A stretch of 64,000 nucleotides of DNA from Paenibacillus hemerocallicola (GCF_006265175.1 NZ_VDCQ01000005.1:1-64000), one strand, 5' to 3'; counted from the stretch's first letter, positions 41,357 to 51,403 are shown. Notes: generated by a model not told the origin, from the letters alone. Numbers and translations: made by a program.

Positions 41357-42382
41357 ATGAAGGAGCTGGAAGTTGCTGTAATCGGATTCGGAACGATGGG
41401 CAAGCTATTTGCCGGCCATTTGTCGCGTATGGAAGGGGTGCGTCTCTCGGCGGTTTCCAGTACGTCGCCGGCAGCCGCACGGGAGGCGGAGAAGCTGGGC
41501 GCCCGCTGGTACGCAAGCGGGGAGGAGCTGCTCGAGCGAAGCGAACGGCTGGATGCGGTCCTGCTTGCGCTGCCGACCCATCTGCACGAACCGTATACGG
41601 TTATGGCTGCGAAGAAAGGGGTACACGTCATCTGCGAGAAGCCGATCGCCTTGTCAACCGCTGAAGCGGATCGGATGGAGGAGGCTTGCGCGAAACACGG
41701 CGTGAAGCTGTATGTCGGACACGTGCTGCGATTTTTTCCGGAGTACGCCAACCTGCGCAAGCATGCGGATGACGGTGCGATCGGTCGGATCGGCGTGGCG
41801 CACGCGAAGCGGTTCAGCCTTCATCCGCCTGCCGGGAGCTGGTTCGCCGACGAATCGAGGAGCGGTGGCGTCGTGTTCGATCTGATGATACACGATATCG
41901 ATTTTATGCGATCCGTATTAGGCGAGGTACATACCGTGTTCGCAATCGTGCGCAAGTCGCCTGGCGTTCAATACGCGTCGGCGACGCTTCGGTTCGACAG
42001 CGGGGCAATCGCCAATCTGGAAGCGATGTGGGGTTACCCGGGACCTTTCGCTACATCGGTGGAGTTTGCCGGTCAGAACGGCATTCTGCGCGCGGATAAC
42101 GGGAGCTCCAGGTCGGTTGTCGTGCATCGGGTCTCTTCCGATCAATCCGGAAACGAAGGGGTGGAAATCCCGCAAAGCCCGATGTACAAAGATCCGTACA
42201 AGCTGGAGCTGGAGCATTTCATCGCATGCATACGTACGGGCGGGCAGCCGCTCGTAACGGTCCGAGACGCCAAGGAAGCGGTACGGATTGCCTGCGCCGC
42301 GTTAGAATCGGCGACGACCGGACAGCCGGTCAGATTGGCAAAAGCGGAGCCGACCGGCACGAAGGAGGGCGGGGTGGCATGA
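41357..42382 (+). CDS. Gfo/Idh/MocA family oxidoreductase
   Basis: The 341-aa dehydrogenase has the Rossmann motif VIGFGTMGKLFAGHL, the family VICEKPIAL, and GGVVFDLMIHDIDFM (His/Asp of the active site). It follows the ceramidase-like gene by 15 bp and overlaps the next dehydrogenase by 4 bp (ATGA), giving a three-gene operon. Confidence 0.93.
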   Translation: MKELEVAVIGFGTMGKLFAGHLSRMEGVRLSAVSSTSPAAAREAEKLGARWYASGEELLERSERLDAVLLALPTHLHEPYTVMAAKKGVHVICEKPIALSTAEADRMEEACAKHGVKLYVGHVLRFFPEYANLRKHADDGAIGRIGVAHAKRFSLHPPAGSWFADESRSGGVVFDLMIHDIDFMRSVLGEVHTVFAIVRKSPGVQYASATLRFDSGAIANLEAMWGYPGPFATSVEFAGQNGILRADNGSSRSVVVHRVSSDQSGNEGVEIPQSPMYKDPYKLELEHFIACIRTGGQPLVTVRDAKEAVRIACAALESATTGQPVRLAKAEPTGTKEGGVA

Positions 42383-43374
42383 AGAAGGTTAAAATCGGCA
42401 TGATCAGCTTCGCCCATTCCCACGCTAACGGCATATTGAAAGAACTTCTGGCCATACCCGACGTCGAGATTGTAGGCATTTTCAATAATCAGCCCGAGAG
42501 GGTAGCGGATCATGCGGACAAGAACGGAATCCCGTACTTCGAAGACCACAAACGATTGCTGGAGACGACGGATGCGGATGCGGTCGTCATATGCTCGGAG
42601 AATGCATTCCACACGAAGTATACGTTGGACGCCGCGGCGGCAGGGAAGCACGTTCTGTGCGAGAAGCCGCTCGGAATAACGGTCGAGGACATGAAACGGA
42701 TGATCGAGGCGTGCAGGGTGAACGGGGTGCAGCTGATGACGGCGCTTCCTTGCCGGTATTTGCCTGCGGTACGGCAGGCAAAGGCTGCTGTGGAGCGCGG
42801 GGAAATCGGGGACATCATGGCGATCAAAGCGACGAACCGGGGCCGTATGCCGGGTCGCTGGTTCATCCGGAAGGAATTGTCCGGAGGCGGAGCCGTTATG
42901 GATCATACCGTGCATGTGACGGACTTGATGAACTGGTTCCTGCAATCCGAGCCCGAGGAAGTGTACGCCGAATCCGGAACGCTGTTTCACGATGACTTGG
43001 ACGTCGACGATGCCGGCATCGTTCATGTCCGGTTTGCAAATGGAGTGGCGGCTGTACTTGACCCGAGCTGGTCCAGAGCCGAGTCGTTTCCGATCGGCGG
43101 GGATATCACAATGCGCTTGATCGGGACGAAAGGCGTGATCGATGTGAATGCGCTCGGCCAAGTCAATGAGCTATACAGCGACGAGCTCGGTAAAATGCAA
43201 TGGTCCTATTGGGGCGACGGCATGAGCGGATACATGGTACGAGCCTTCGTCGAGGCGGTCCGCAACGGCACTGAAGTTCCGATAACGGGCGAGGACGGCT
43301 TGCGTTCCACGGCGGTTGCACTAGCCGCCTACGAATCGATCGAGCTTGGAACCGCCGTCCGGTTGAGGCTGTGA
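42379..43374 (+). CDS. Gfo/Idh/MocA family oxidoreductase
   Basis: The 331-aa protein has an N-terminal KIGMISFAHSHANGILKELL, an altered nucleotide-binding loop in place of the usual GxGxxG, then VLCEKPLGI, and GGGAVMDHTVHVTDLMNW (catalytic His region). The ATG overlaps the preceding stop (ATGA). Two such dehydrogenases in tandem suggest an oxidation/reduction pair on one sugar acid or a heteromer. The altered loop (SFAHSHA) is noteworthy. Confidence 0.9.
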   Translation: MKKVKIGMISFAHSHANGILKELLAIPDVEIVGIFNNQPERVADHADKNGIPYFEDHKRLLETTDADAVVICSENAFHTKYTLDAAAAGKHVLCEKPLGITVEDMKRMIEACRVNGVQLMTALPCRYLPAVRQAKAAVERGEIGDIMAIKATNRGRMPGRWFIRKELSGGGAVMDHTVHVTDLMNWFLQSEPEEVYAESGTLFHDDLDVDDAGIVHVRFANGVAAVLDPSWSRAESFPIGGDITMRLIGTKGVIDVNALGQVNELYSDELGKMQWSYWGDGMSGYMVRAFVEAVRNGTEVPITGEDGLRSTAVALAAYESIELGTAVRLRL

Positions 43375-43376
43375 CA

Positions 43377-43426
43377 AACATATGGCCCGGCGTTCGCATG
43401 CAAGTGCGGATATCGGGCCATATGTT
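43377..43426. terminator. 13-bp perfect stem after the dehydrogenase operon
   Basis: AACATATGGCCCG (43377-43389) pairs with CGGGCCATATGTT (43414-43426). The loop is 24 bases and the tail CGTTAAAT is weak in T. Confidence 0.55.
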
Positions 43427-43555
43427 CGTTAAATAATGGATTGACAGAACGGAATGCAAAATGATACATTTAAATCATAGTAAACATATAGGAATTATTA
43501 AATTTAGAATAGAGAAGGCGGCGCCGCAAACGACCGTCAAGGAGGAGACGTAACG

Positions 43556-44386
43556 ATGGAACGGGCAATTACGATACAACACGGTTCGATCGAGTTGAAA
43601 GCGACATTGCATTACCCGGCTACGGCGGGTGAGCAAACAGGGAACCAAGGGGGACATTGTCCGCTTATCGTCATTTGCCATGGCTTCATCGGCAGCCGGA
43701 TCGGCGTGGATCGGCTGTTCGTCAACGCCTCGCGCAAGTTTGCCGCCGCCGGCTATATGGTGCTTCGCTTCGATTATGCGGGCTGCGGAGAAAGTACGGG
43801 CGATTACGGAGAAGGCGGCCTGGATTCCTTGATCGAGCAAACCCGCGTCGTGCTGGACTATGCGCTCGATATCGATTATGTGGATATCAATCGGGTATCG
43901 CTGCTCGGCCATAGCCTCGGAGGGGCGGTTGCCCTGTTGACGGCCGCTCAGGACCGGAGAGTGAAGACGCTGCTGCTATGGTCCGCCGTAGCTCATCCGT
44001 TCAACGACATACTCCGGATCGTGGGCCAGAATACGTATGACGACGCCGTCCGTTACGGGACGGCGGATTACATGGGGTATACGTTCCGCCCCCCATTTTT
44101 CGACTCGCTCGCGGCGCACCAGCCTTTTGCGCAAATCCGCAAATTTTCCGGAGACGTGTTTTTGGCCCACGGCACCTCGGACCGGGTCATACCGGCAGAC
44201 TATTGCTCGCTGTACCAGAAGCTGTTCTGGATGCGTACGTACGGGCAGTGCGACATGGAACACATCTTCCAAGCGGATCATACTTATTCTTCGGGAGAGA
44301 GCAAGCGCGAGCTGTACGACAAAACGTTGAATTGGCTGAATTACAGCGAGAAGCGCAAGCGGGAATGGCACAATTGGGAAATTTGA
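43556..44386 (+). CDS. Alpha/beta-fold hydrolase
   Basis: The 276-aa serine hydrolase has oxyanion/His segment VICHGFIGSRIGV, nucleophile VSLLGHSLGGAVALL, acid VFLAHGTSDRVIPAD and a His in FQADHTYSSGESKREL. The substrate is not known; it resembles acyl-peptide or feruloyl-type esterases. AAGGAGGAG lies upstream of the ATG, and a terminator follows. Confidence 0.92.
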   Translation: MERAITIQHGSIELKATLHYPATAGEQTGNQGGHCPLIVICHGFIGSRIGVDRLFVNASRKFAAAGYMVLRFDYAGCGESTGDYGEGGLDSLIEQTRVVLDYALDIDYVDINRVSLLGHSLGGAVALLTAAQDRRVKTLLLWSAVAHPFNDILRIVGQNTYDDAVRYGTADYMGYTFRPPFFDSLAAHQPFAQIRKFSGDVFLAHGTSDRVIPADYCSLYQKLFWMRTYGQCDMEHIFQADHTYSSGESKRELYDKTLNWLNYSEKRKREWHNWEI

Positions 44387-44392
44387 GCATCG

Positions 44393-44431
44393 GAGGGCCG
44401 GACAATCGTTCCGGTCCTCTGTTTCTTTTTC
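44393..44431 (+). terminator. Intrinsic terminator of the alpha/beta hydrolase gene
   Basis: GAGGGCCGGA pairs over 10 bp with TCCGGTCCTC (one G-T), followed by TGTTTCTTTTT. Confidence 0.85.
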
Positions 44432-44488
44432 ACCGTGAAACGTTTACCATATAGAGTAAATGCGCAGTTAGCGAGGAGAGATGGCGGA

Positions 44489-44995
44489 ATGGACTTTTAC
44501 GGCCTGTCCAAAACGTATTTGCGGCAAAAATGTGCGGAAATCCGCAAACGGATGACAAAGGCGGTCGGGCAGCTGTCCGATCGGCAGTTGAATTGGCGTC
44601 CCGACGAAGGAGACAACAGCATTGCCAATTTGATCGTCCATATTGAAGGAAACGTGCGCCAGCGCATCTCCGCCGGCATATTCGGCGAGCCCGACATTCG
44701 CGACCGAGAGTCGGAGTTCGAGACGTCGGTCTATTCGGACAAAGCCCGGCTGCTGGCCTCCATCGACTATACATTCGGCTTGCTGGACGAAGCGCTGGAC
44801 AAGCTGACGCCGGAGGAGTGGCTGCGCACGATGCCGGTCCGCGACCGGGAGACGACCGTATTCGAGGTGCTGAACCAATGCGCCAACCACTTTTCCGAGC
44901 ATCTCGGACAAATCTTGTATTTGGCCAAGCATCAACTGAAGGAGAACTACGTAACGACTTCGATTCCACGGCCGAAGCAGGCGGACGCGGAATAG
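44489..44995 (+). CDS. DinB-like/DUF1572 four-helix protein
   Basis: The 168-aa protein begins MDFYGLSKTYLRQKCAEIRK and has NWRPDEGDNSIANLIVHIEG and NQCANHFSEHLGQILYLAKH, giving the three metal-type histidines of the DinB fold. Related proteins use thiols such as bacillithiol as cofactor. ATG 44489 follows GAGGAGAG. It converges on the heat-shock gene with only 3 bp between stops. Confidence 0.82.
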   Translation: MDFYGLSKTYLRQKCAEIRKRMTKAVGQLSDRQLNWRPDEGDNSIANLIVHIEGNVRQRISAGIFGEPDIRDRESEFETSVYSDKARLLASIDYTFGLLDEALDKLTPEEWLRTMPVRDRETTVFEVLNQCANHFSEHLGQILYLAKHQLKENYVTTSIPRPKQADAE

Positions 44996-44998
44996 CCG

Positions 44999-45493
44999 TC
45001 AAGGAAATTGGATGTAAACCTCCTTGAACGGCGGCACGCTTCGCTTGCGCAGGCGGATATGGAGCGAGCCTTCCCGGAGCACCGCTTGACCGGACTTCAT
45101 TCCGACCGGCGCGGGAAGGCTGACGCTCTGCTTGTTGCCGAGCGGACCTTCGATTTTCAATATTTGACCGTTTATAAACAACTGAAGCTTGCGCGGGTCG
45201 ACATAATCCGGTACGTGGACTCTCACTTTGACGAAACGCTCGGTTTCGGTCACGTCCGTTCGAAACAGCATCGAATTTGCGCTCTTCCGTTCATGCGAAG
45301 ACGCGGAATCCGGATCGGGCTTCGCCCGTTCCATAACCCCTCGCACGAAATGCCCGATCCGCGATATCGGGTCGCCCTTCATCCCCGGCACCACGTTCGG
45401 CAGCAAATCGTCCATCAACCGCTCGAATTGTACCCAATCGACGTTTTGCCGACCGTCTCCGGCCGAATGTCCCCGATTATTCGTTTGGCTCAT
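44999..45493 (-). CDS. Hsp20/alpha-crystallin-like protein
   Basis: The 164-aa protein has a Gln/Asn-rich start (MSQTNNRGHSAGDGRQNVDW), then a shortened alpha-crystallin domain: VKVRVHVPDYVDPRKLQLFI, NGQILKIEG and a final beta segment KEVYIQFP. A typical IXI tail is absent. ATG 45493 follows AAAGGAGGG; the frame upstream has no such site. A holdase role is inferred from the fold. Confidence 0.78.
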   Translation of the reverse strand: MSQTNNRGHSAGDGRQNVDWVQFERLMDDLLPNVVPGMKGDPISRIGHFVRGVMERAKPDPDSASSHERKSANSMLFRTDVTETERFVKVRVHVPDYVDPRKLQLFINGQILKIEGPLGNKQSVSLPAPVGMKSGQAVLREGSLHIRLRKRSVPPFKEVYIQFP

Positions 45494-45650
45494 GCATGAT
45501 CCCTCCTTTTTCGGTCTTATCCTATGTGTATGTGCTATCGCCCTTCCGCGTTCTCGTCTGGGGCGGGGCAACATTGCGGTTTCGTTAATATTCAGTTCAC
45601 AAAAGGAGTGTAAGCTGTCGTTATTCGGATAAGAAATGGAGTGCAGATAT

Positions 45651-47420
45651 ATGGATACCAAACCATCGACAGGGAATTGGAGGCAATTCGTCGCCTTGAT
45701 CCGCGGAGCGAATCCGCCCAAGCTCCAGCTCGCCATCGCCTTGATTCTCAGCTTGGCAAGTACGGGGGTCAGTCTCGTTATCCCGCTGTTTACGAAAAAT
45801 ATGGTCGACGGCTTCTCGCTCGACAATTTGCAGCCGCTCCATATCGTGCTGCTCGTTGCCGCGTTTCTCATACAGACCGTAGCCGGCGGAGTATCCATTT
45901 ATTTGCTCAGCCGGACGGGGCACCGGATCGTCGCCGGAATTCGGGATAAATTGTGGAAAAAGCTGCTCGTCCTGCCCGTCTCGTATTACGACAACAGCCA
46001 AACCGGCGAGCTGACGAGCCGGATGACGAATGACACGGGCATCGTCCGGGGACTTATAACCGAGCATTTGTCCGGTTCTTTGAACGGAGTCATCTCGATG
46101 ATCGGCTCCATCGTCATTTTGCTGGTGATGGATTGGAAAATGACGCTCGTCATGCTCGTGGCGATTCCCGTAACGGTTCTCATCATGGCCCCGCTAGGCA
46201 AACAAATGTTCAAAATATCGAAAGGCATGCAGGACGAGACGGCGCGGTTTACATCCGTGCTGAATATGGTGCTGTCGGAAATCCGGCTCGTAAAGTCGTC
46301 GAACGCGGAGCGACGCGAATACGAGAATGGCAAGGACGGCATCACGAGCCTGTACCGGTTCGGCGTCCGGGAAGGGAAAGTCCAGGCATTGATCATGCCG
46401 ATCATGATGCTGGTCATCATGGGACTCGTCGTGGCCTTGATCGGCTATGGAGGGGTTCGGGTATCCTCCGGGCTTATGACGGCGGGCGAGCTTGTAGCGT
46501 TTTTGCTGTACTTGTTCCAGATCGTCATGCCGGCGACGCAAATCACGCAGTTTTTCACCCAATTCCAGAAGGCAATGGGCGCGACCGAACGGATCGTCGC
46601 CGTCCTGCATAACGAGGAGGAGGAGGATGCCGAAGCCGGACGTCCCGTCCCCTCTGCGGACCTGCCCATCTCTCTAGAACGAGTAGCTTTTTCCTACAAG
46701 CCCGGGGAGCCGGTGCTGAGCGGCGTCAGCTTTACGATAGAGCCGGGGGAAGTGACGGCGATCGTAGGTCCCAGCGGAGGAGGCAAAACGACGCTATTCT
46801 CGCTGCTGGAGCGATACTATTCGCCGCAATCGGGGGCGATCCGGTTCGGAGCGGAGCCGATCGGGGAGCTGTCGCTCGAGCACTGGAGAAAGCGGATCGG
46901 GTACGTGTCTCAGGACAGCCCGATTATCGCGGGAACGATCCGGGATAATATATGCTACGGTACGGACCGGGAAGTATCGACGGATGAAGTGGAACGCGCG
47001 GCGTCAATGGCGTATGCCGATACGTTTATCCGCGATCTTCCTGACGGGTATGAGACGGAGGTGGGCGAACGGGGCATCAAGCTGTCCGGCGGCCAGCGGC
47101 AGCGGATCGCCATCGCCAGGGCGCTTCTGAGAGACCCGAGCCTGTTGATGCTCGACGAAGCGACATCGAGCTTGGACAGCAAATCGGAGGTCGCCGTGCA
47201 GCAGGCGCTGGACAATTTGATGGAGGGCCGGACGACGCTTGTCATTGCCCATCGGCTGTCGACCGTGATCGATGCCGATCGTATCGTTTTTATCGAGAAA
47301 GGCGTCGTGACGGGGATCGGGACGCACAAGGAATTGGTCGGATCGCATCCGATGTATCGGGAGTTTGCGGAAAACCAGCTTAAGCTGAGTGTGGATGAAA
47401 TGGTCAATGTGACGTCATAA
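45651..47420 (+). CDS. ABC exporter, fused membrane and ATPase domains (BmrA/LmrA-like)
   Basis: The 589-aa half-transporter has six membrane segments in the first 310 residues, then an ATPase with Walker [22 protein letters not shown]-loop YVSQDSPI, signature [20 protein letters not shown], Walker [13 protein letters not shown] and H-loop [10 protein letters not shown]. It forms a homodimer and likely exports drugs or lipids. ATG 45651 is preferred (GGAG 8 bases upstream) over 45636. Confidence 0.92.
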   Translation: MDTKPSTGNWRQFVALIRGANPPKLQLAIALILSLASTGVSLVIPLFTKNMVDGFSLDNLQPLHIVLLVAAFLIQTVAGGVSIYLLSRTGHRIVAGIRDKLWKKLLVLPVSYYDNSQTGELTSRMTNDTGIVRGLITEHLSGSLNGVISMIGSIVILLVMDWKMTLVMLVAIPVTVLIMAPLGKQMFKISKGMQDETARFTSVLNMVLSEIRLVKSSNAERREYENGKDGITSLYRFGVREGKVQALIMPIMMLVIMGLVVALIGYGGVRVSSGLMTAGELVAFLLYLFQIVMPATQITQFFTQFQKAMGATERIVAVLHNEEEEDAEAGRPVPSADLPISLERVAFSYKPGEPVLSGVSFTIEPGEVTAIVGPSGGGKTTLFSLLERYYSPQSGAIRFGAEPIGELSLEHWRKRIGYVSQDSPIIAGTIRDNICYGTDREVSTDEVERAASMAYADTFIRDLPDGYETEVGERGIKLSGGQRQRIAIARALLRDPSLLMLDEATSSLDSKSEVAVQQALDNLMEGRTTLVIAHRLSTVIDADRIVFIEKGVVTGIGTHKELVGSHPMYREFAENQLKLSVDEMVNVTS

Positions 47421-47437
47421 ATAATCGTTCGTAAAAG

Positions 47438-47466
47438 CCGGGGAGCCGACAGCTCCCCGGTTTTTT
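47438..47466 (+). terminator. Intrinsic terminator of the ABC exporter gene
   Basis: CCGGGGAGC-CGACA-GCTCCCCGG followed by six T residues. Confidence 0.92.
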
Positions 47467-47609
47467 GCTTGTTTCCCCACAAGTTGTATTTCGGTTGCGG
47501 AGTCAGATGTATTCAGGACTTGTCCTGCGATTGAACACGAATATTCGCGAGAGAACGGAATAAATTGTAGGAGGATATAGATAAATATATATTGCGTCAT
47601 AATTATTTG

Positions 47610-47620
47610 TATGGTATGTA
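47610..47620 (+). promoter_or_regulatory. Possible CcpN site upstream of the SR1P-like gene
   Basis: TATGGTATGTA matches 9 of 11 positions of TRTGHYATAYW (from memory), within an A/T-rich region (47560-47680) that must hold the promoter of the SR1P-ppdK unit. Confidence 0.35.
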
Positions 47621-47688
47621 TTATATAAGGTTTTTTCATTGCATTTTGCGAAAAAAATAACTTATTCGAAAAATGGAGGCGATCCGGC

Positions 47689-47853
47689 ATGAAACCGATC
47701 GGTCAAAGCGTCAAGTTGGGTCTTATCGTTTGTCAGCATTGCGGCCGTTGGATTGATGAAGTAGAAACCGAGAAGGTGACGGTCCTGTATGGCTGCTGCC
47801 AGGAGGAATCATGCCGGAACGGGATACGACAGGGGGATGCGGACGATGAGTAA
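47689..47853 (+). CDS. SR1P-like small GapA-binding peptide
   Basis: A 54-aa frame begins at ATG with TGGAGGCG upstream. Its core LIVCQHCGRWIDEVETEKVT followed by VLYGCC matches the SR1P family as I remember it (IVCQxC...EKVTVLYxxC). In B. subtilis SR1P is encoded by the small RNA SR1, binds GapA and stimulates RNase J1 action; SR1 itself is repressed by CcpN. The N-terminus is about ten residues longer than usual; a TTG at 47716 would give the canonical length but has no ribosome site. The 3' end overlaps ppdK by 8 bp. Confidence 0.82.
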   Translation: MKPIGQSVKLGLIVCQHCGRWIDEVETEKVTVLYGCCQEESCRNGIRQGDADDE

Positions 47854-50620
47854 CGGTAGCGGAGCGAGCAATGACGGCATGATTAGCGCCAACACGAACG
47901 GCGGCAATTGGGTGAAATCGTTCGAGCAAGGAAATGCGGGAATGAAGGCGGATCTGGGCGGCAAGGGCGCCAATTTGGCGGAAATGACCAATGCCGGGCT
48001 GCCCGTTCCTCCCGGCTTCACCATAACGACGCAAGCTTGCCGAGCCTACTACGCTTCCGGCGCGAGAATGCCTGACGGTCTCGTGCCGGAGGTGGAAGCG
48101 GCGCTTCGCGAGCTGGAGACGAAGCAGCAGAAAGCATTCGGTGACGCCGCGCAACCGCTTCTCGTATCGGTTCGCTCCGGCTCGGTGACCTCGATGCCGG
48201 GCATGATGGACACGATTCTCAATGTCGGCTTGAACGACGAGACGGTGCGGGGAATAGCCGCCGCTTCCGGAAACGGCCGGTTCGCTTACGATTGCTACCG
48301 CAGGCTCATTCAAATGTTCGGCAACGTCGTATTCAACATCGAGCCGATCCGGTTCGAGAAGCTTCTGCACGAGCTGAAGCGCAAGGTCGGCGCGGAACAG
48401 GACAGGGACGTCCAGGCCGAAGGCTGGATCGAACTTGTGGAGAAATATAAAGAGCTCATTGTCAAAACATGCGGCAAGCCGTTCCCGCAGTCGGTCGACG
48501 AGCAGCTGTGGCTGGCGGTCGATGCCGTATTCCGTTCGTGGAACAACGCCCGGGCGAAAGTATACCGAAAGGTGAACCGGATTCCCGACGAGCAGGGGAC
48601 GGCCGTGAACGTCCAGGCGATGGTATTCGGCAACAAAGGGGACGACTGCGGAACCGGGGTCGTGTTTACGCGGAACCCTTCGACCGGCGAAAACGTATTG
48701 TTCGGCGAATATTTGACCAATGCCCAAGGGGAAGACGTCGTAGCGGGCGTCCGAACGCCGCTGCCGATTGCGGAGCTGGAAAAGGAAATGCCGGGCGTGT
48801 ACGCCAGCTTGAAGCAGACGGCGGAGCGGCTGGAGCGGCATTACCGGGATATGCAGGACATCGAATTTACGGTAGAGCACGGGAAGCTGTACCTGCTCCA
48901 GACGCGCGGAGGCAAACGATCGGCGCAAGCGGCCATGAAAATTAGCGCCGACCTTGTCGGGGATGGATTGTTGACCAAGGAGGAAGCGATCGCCCGCATC
49001 GAGATCGGCCATCTCGACCAATTGCTGCATCCGGCCATTCCGGCAGACGCGAAGCTTGACGTAGTGGCAACCGGCCTCCCGGCATCGCCGGGGGCGGCTA
49101 CGGGTGAAGCGGTGTTCGACGCCGATACGGCGGAGGAGCGGGCTCGCGCTGGACGGCGGGTCATTCTGATCCGCGCGGAAACGACGCCGGAGGACATCCA
49201 CGGCGTACTCGCCGCAGAAGGCGTGCTGACGAGCCGCGGCGGCATGACGAGCCACGCTGCGGTCGTAGCGCGGGGCATGGGCAAGCCGTGCGTCTGCGGC
49301 TGCGAGGAGCTGCGCATCGATATGGAGGCGCGGGAAATGCGGGCGGGGGAGGTCGTTATCCGTGACGGAGACGCCGTGTCGATTGACGGCTCGAGCGGGC
49401 GCGTCATTCTGGGCGAAGTTCCGCTTCGTTCCGCCGAAATGTCGGCCGAGCTGCTTCAGCTGCTCGGTTGGGCAGACGGGATCCGGACGCTCGGCGTAGC
49501 CGCCAATGCGGACAACCCGGCCGATGCGGTCAAAGCCCGCGAATTCGGAGCCGAAGGGATCGGGCTGTGCCGTACGGAGCATATGTTCCTTGCACCGGAC
49601 CGGCTTCCGGCCGTACGCGAAATGATATTGGCCGAGACGAAGCAGGAGCGGGAAATTGCCCTCGCCAAGCTGCTGCCGATGCAGCAGGACGATTTCGAAG
49701 GGATGTTCCGGGCGATGGACGGACTTCCGGTGACGATCCGTCTGCTAGATCCGCCTTTGCACGAATTTTTGCCGAATGCCGAAGAGCTGAGGCAGCGAAC
49801 GGCCGAGCTGGCCGCCGAAATCGGCGCGGGCGCCGATGCGGCAGACGAACGCCGCGCTCAGTTGGCCGGGCTGGAGGCGATGCTGCGCAAAGTACGCTCG
49901 CTGCACGAAGCGAATCCGATGCTCGGCCAGCGGGGCTGCCGTCTCGGCGTCCTGTTCCCGGAAATTTACGACATGCAGACGGAAGCCGTATTCCGCGCCG
50001 CGCTTACATGCATCCGGGTCGGCGTGAAAGTCGTTCCCGAGATTATGGTGCCTCTCGTCGGACACGTCAACGAGCTTCGTTTTGTGCGGGAACGGATCGA
50101 GCGTACGGCTGAACGCATACTGGGCGATCAAGCCGATTCGTGCCGATACAAGGTGGGCACGATGATCGAAGTGCCCCGGGCTGCCTTGACCGCGGATCAA
50201 ATCGCCGAGTGCGCCGATTTCTTCTCGTTCGGGACGAACGATTTGACGCAAATGACTTACGGCTGCAGCCGGGACGATGCGGAAGGGAAATTTTTGAGCC
50301 ATTACGTCGATCACAAGCTGCTTCCGGACAATCCGTTCCAGACGTTGGACCGCGACGGTGTCGGGCAGCTTATCGAATGGGCGCTGCGCAAAGGCAAAGC
50401 CGTGCGCGGCGATCTGAAGACCGGCGTTTGCGGCGAGCACGGAGGCGATCCGAAATCGATCTTTTTCTGCCATGCCGCCGGTCTCGATTACGTCAGCTGT
50501 TCGCCGTACCGCATTCCGCTCGCGCGAATCGCGGCCGCTCAAGCCCGTATCGCCCTCGGGCCGGTTGCAGGAACGAATGCCGCTAAGCGCGAAGCCGTTC
50601 TGGCGGGAACGGAAGCATAA
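47846..50620 (+). CDS. ppdK: Pyruvate, phosphate dikinase
   Basis: PPDK interconverts pyruvate, ATP and phosphate with PEP, AMP and pyrophosphate, here probably in the gluconeogenic direction. The 924-aa protein has the nucleotide-binding part (KFGDAAQPLLVSVRSGSVTS-type: GDAAQPLLVSVRSGSVTSMP), the phospho-His domain LTSRGGMTSHAAVVARGMGK, and the PEP/pyruvate barrel (GLCRTEHMFL; GTMIEVPRAALTADQIAECA; CGEHGGDPKSIFFCH with the catalytic Cys). ATG 47846 follows AGGGGGATG and overlaps the SR1P-like gene. ccpN and ppsR follow on the same strand. Confidence 0.96.
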   Translation: MSNGSGASNDGMISANTNGGNWVKSFEQGNAGMKADLGGKGANLAEMTNAGLPVPPGFTITTQACRAYYASGARMPDGLVPEVEAALRELETKQQKAFGDAAQPLLVSVRSGSVTSMPGMMDTILNVGLNDETVRGIAAASGNGRFAYDCYRRLIQMFGNVVFNIEPIRFEKLLHELKRKVGAEQDRDVQAEGWIELVEKYKELIVKTCGKPFPQSVDEQLWLAVDAVFRSWNNARAKVYRKVNRIPDEQGTAVNVQAMVFGNKGDDCGTGVVFTRNPSTGENVLFGEYLTNAQGEDVVAGVRTPLPIAELEKEMPGVYASLKQTAERLERHYRDMQDIEFTVEHGKLYLLQTRGGKRSAQAAMKISADLVGDGLLTKEEAIARIEIGHLDQLLHPAIPADAKLDVVATGLPASPGAATGEAVFDADTAEERARAGRRVILIRAETTPEDIHGVLAAEGVLTSRGGMTSHAAVVARGMGKPCVCGCEELRIDMEAREMRAGEVVIRDGDAVSIDGSSGRVILGEVPLRSAEMSAELLQLLGWADGIRTLGVAANADNPADAVKAREFGAEGIGLCRTEHMFLAPDRLPAVREMILAETKQEREIALAKLLPMQQDDFEGMFRAMDGLPVTIRLLDPPLHEFLPNAEELRQRTAELAAEIGAGADAADERRAQLAGLEAMLRKVRSLHEANPMLGQRGCRLGVLFPEIYDMQTEAVFRAALTCIRVGVKVVPEIMVPLVGHVNELRFVRERIERTAERILGDQADSCRYKVGTMIEVPRAALTADQIAECADFFSFGTNDLTQMTYGCSRDDAEGKFLSHYVDHKLLPDNPFQTLDRDGVGQLIEWALRKGKAVRGDLKTGVCGEHGGDPKSIFFCHAAGLDYVSCSPYRIPLARIAAAQARIALGPVAGTNAAKREAVLAGTEA

Positions 50621-50744
50621 TCGGCCGGTTCATGCGGGCCGCTTGCAGCTTTTCCGTTTACGAGCTAACATAGAGGATAGGATTAAGGAATGAATGAGCC
50701 GAAAGCGCATAGCTTTCGGCTTCCGTTCGAGGAAGGGGGCCGCC

Positions 50745-51386
50745 ATGCAATTATCGCCACGCCAGTTGGAAATCGTTCGGCTCGTCCGGCAGCACGCGCC
50801 GATTACGGGCGAACAGATCGCGGAAATGCTCGGACTCAGTCGCCCGACCATCCGGTCCGACCTCGCGCTGCTAGTTATGCTCGGACATTTGGACGCCAAG
50901 CCGAAGGTCGGCTATTTTCCGGGGCAGACCGCGGCGCCGGAGGAGAAGGGAGCTGCCGACGCCGCCCAGCTTAAGGTGAAATCGGTACAATCGCTGCCGG
51001 TGATCATCCGCGAGTCGGCCACCGTGCACGATGCGGTCGTCACGCTGTTCATGGAGAACGTGGGCAGCCTGATCGTGGCGGACGAGTCCAGCGCGCTGGT
51101 AGGGGTCATATCTCGCAAAGATTTGCTGAAGGTCACGCTCGGCAATCCGGGCGCTTCGACGATGCCGGTCAGCCTCGTCATGACACGGCATCCGAACGTC
51201 ATCGTGGCGACGCCCGATGAAACGGTGCTGGAAGCCGGCCGCAAAATGATCCATCATCAGGTGGACAGCCTTCCGGTCGTAGTTCCGCATCCGGACGATC
51301 CCGGCAAATGGGAAGTGATCGGCCGCATAACGAAAACGACGATGACGAAGCTGCTTGTCGGTTTAACCGGCGCCGTGGACATGTAA
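50745..51386 (+). CDS. ccpN: CcpN-like repressor (helix-turn-helix plus two CBS domains)
   Basis: The 213-aa protein has an N-terminal winged helix (LSPRQLEIVRLVRQHAPITG, EMLGLSRPTIRSDLALL) and a CBS pair (HDAVVTLFMENVGSLIVADE; VISRKDLLKV; AGRKMIHHQVDSLPVVV). This is the architecture of B. subtilis CcpN, which represses gluconeogenic genes (gapB, pckA) and sr1 according to ATP/ADP levels. ATG 50745 is chosen after GAGGAAGGGGG. It lies between ppdK and ppsR. Confidence 0.92.
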   Translation: MQLSPRQLEIVRLVRQHAPITGEQIAEMLGLSRPTIRSDLALLVMLGHLDAKPKVGYFPGQTAAPEEKGAADAAQLKVKSVQSLPVIIRESATVHDAVVTLFMENVGSLIVADESSALVGVISRKDLLKVTLGNPGASTMPVSLVMTRHPNVIVATPDETVLEAGRKMIHHQVDSLPVVVPHPDDPGKWEVIGRITKTTMTKLLVGLTGAVDM

Positions 51387-51403
51387 TCGATAGGGGGACG
51401 GAA

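Noticed and set aside
47723-49582. A 619-codon open frame antisense to ppdK
   Set aside because: It is a shadow of a high-G/C coding strand: no ribosome site, no recognisable domain, Arg/His-rich composition, and the sense strand is a certain gene.
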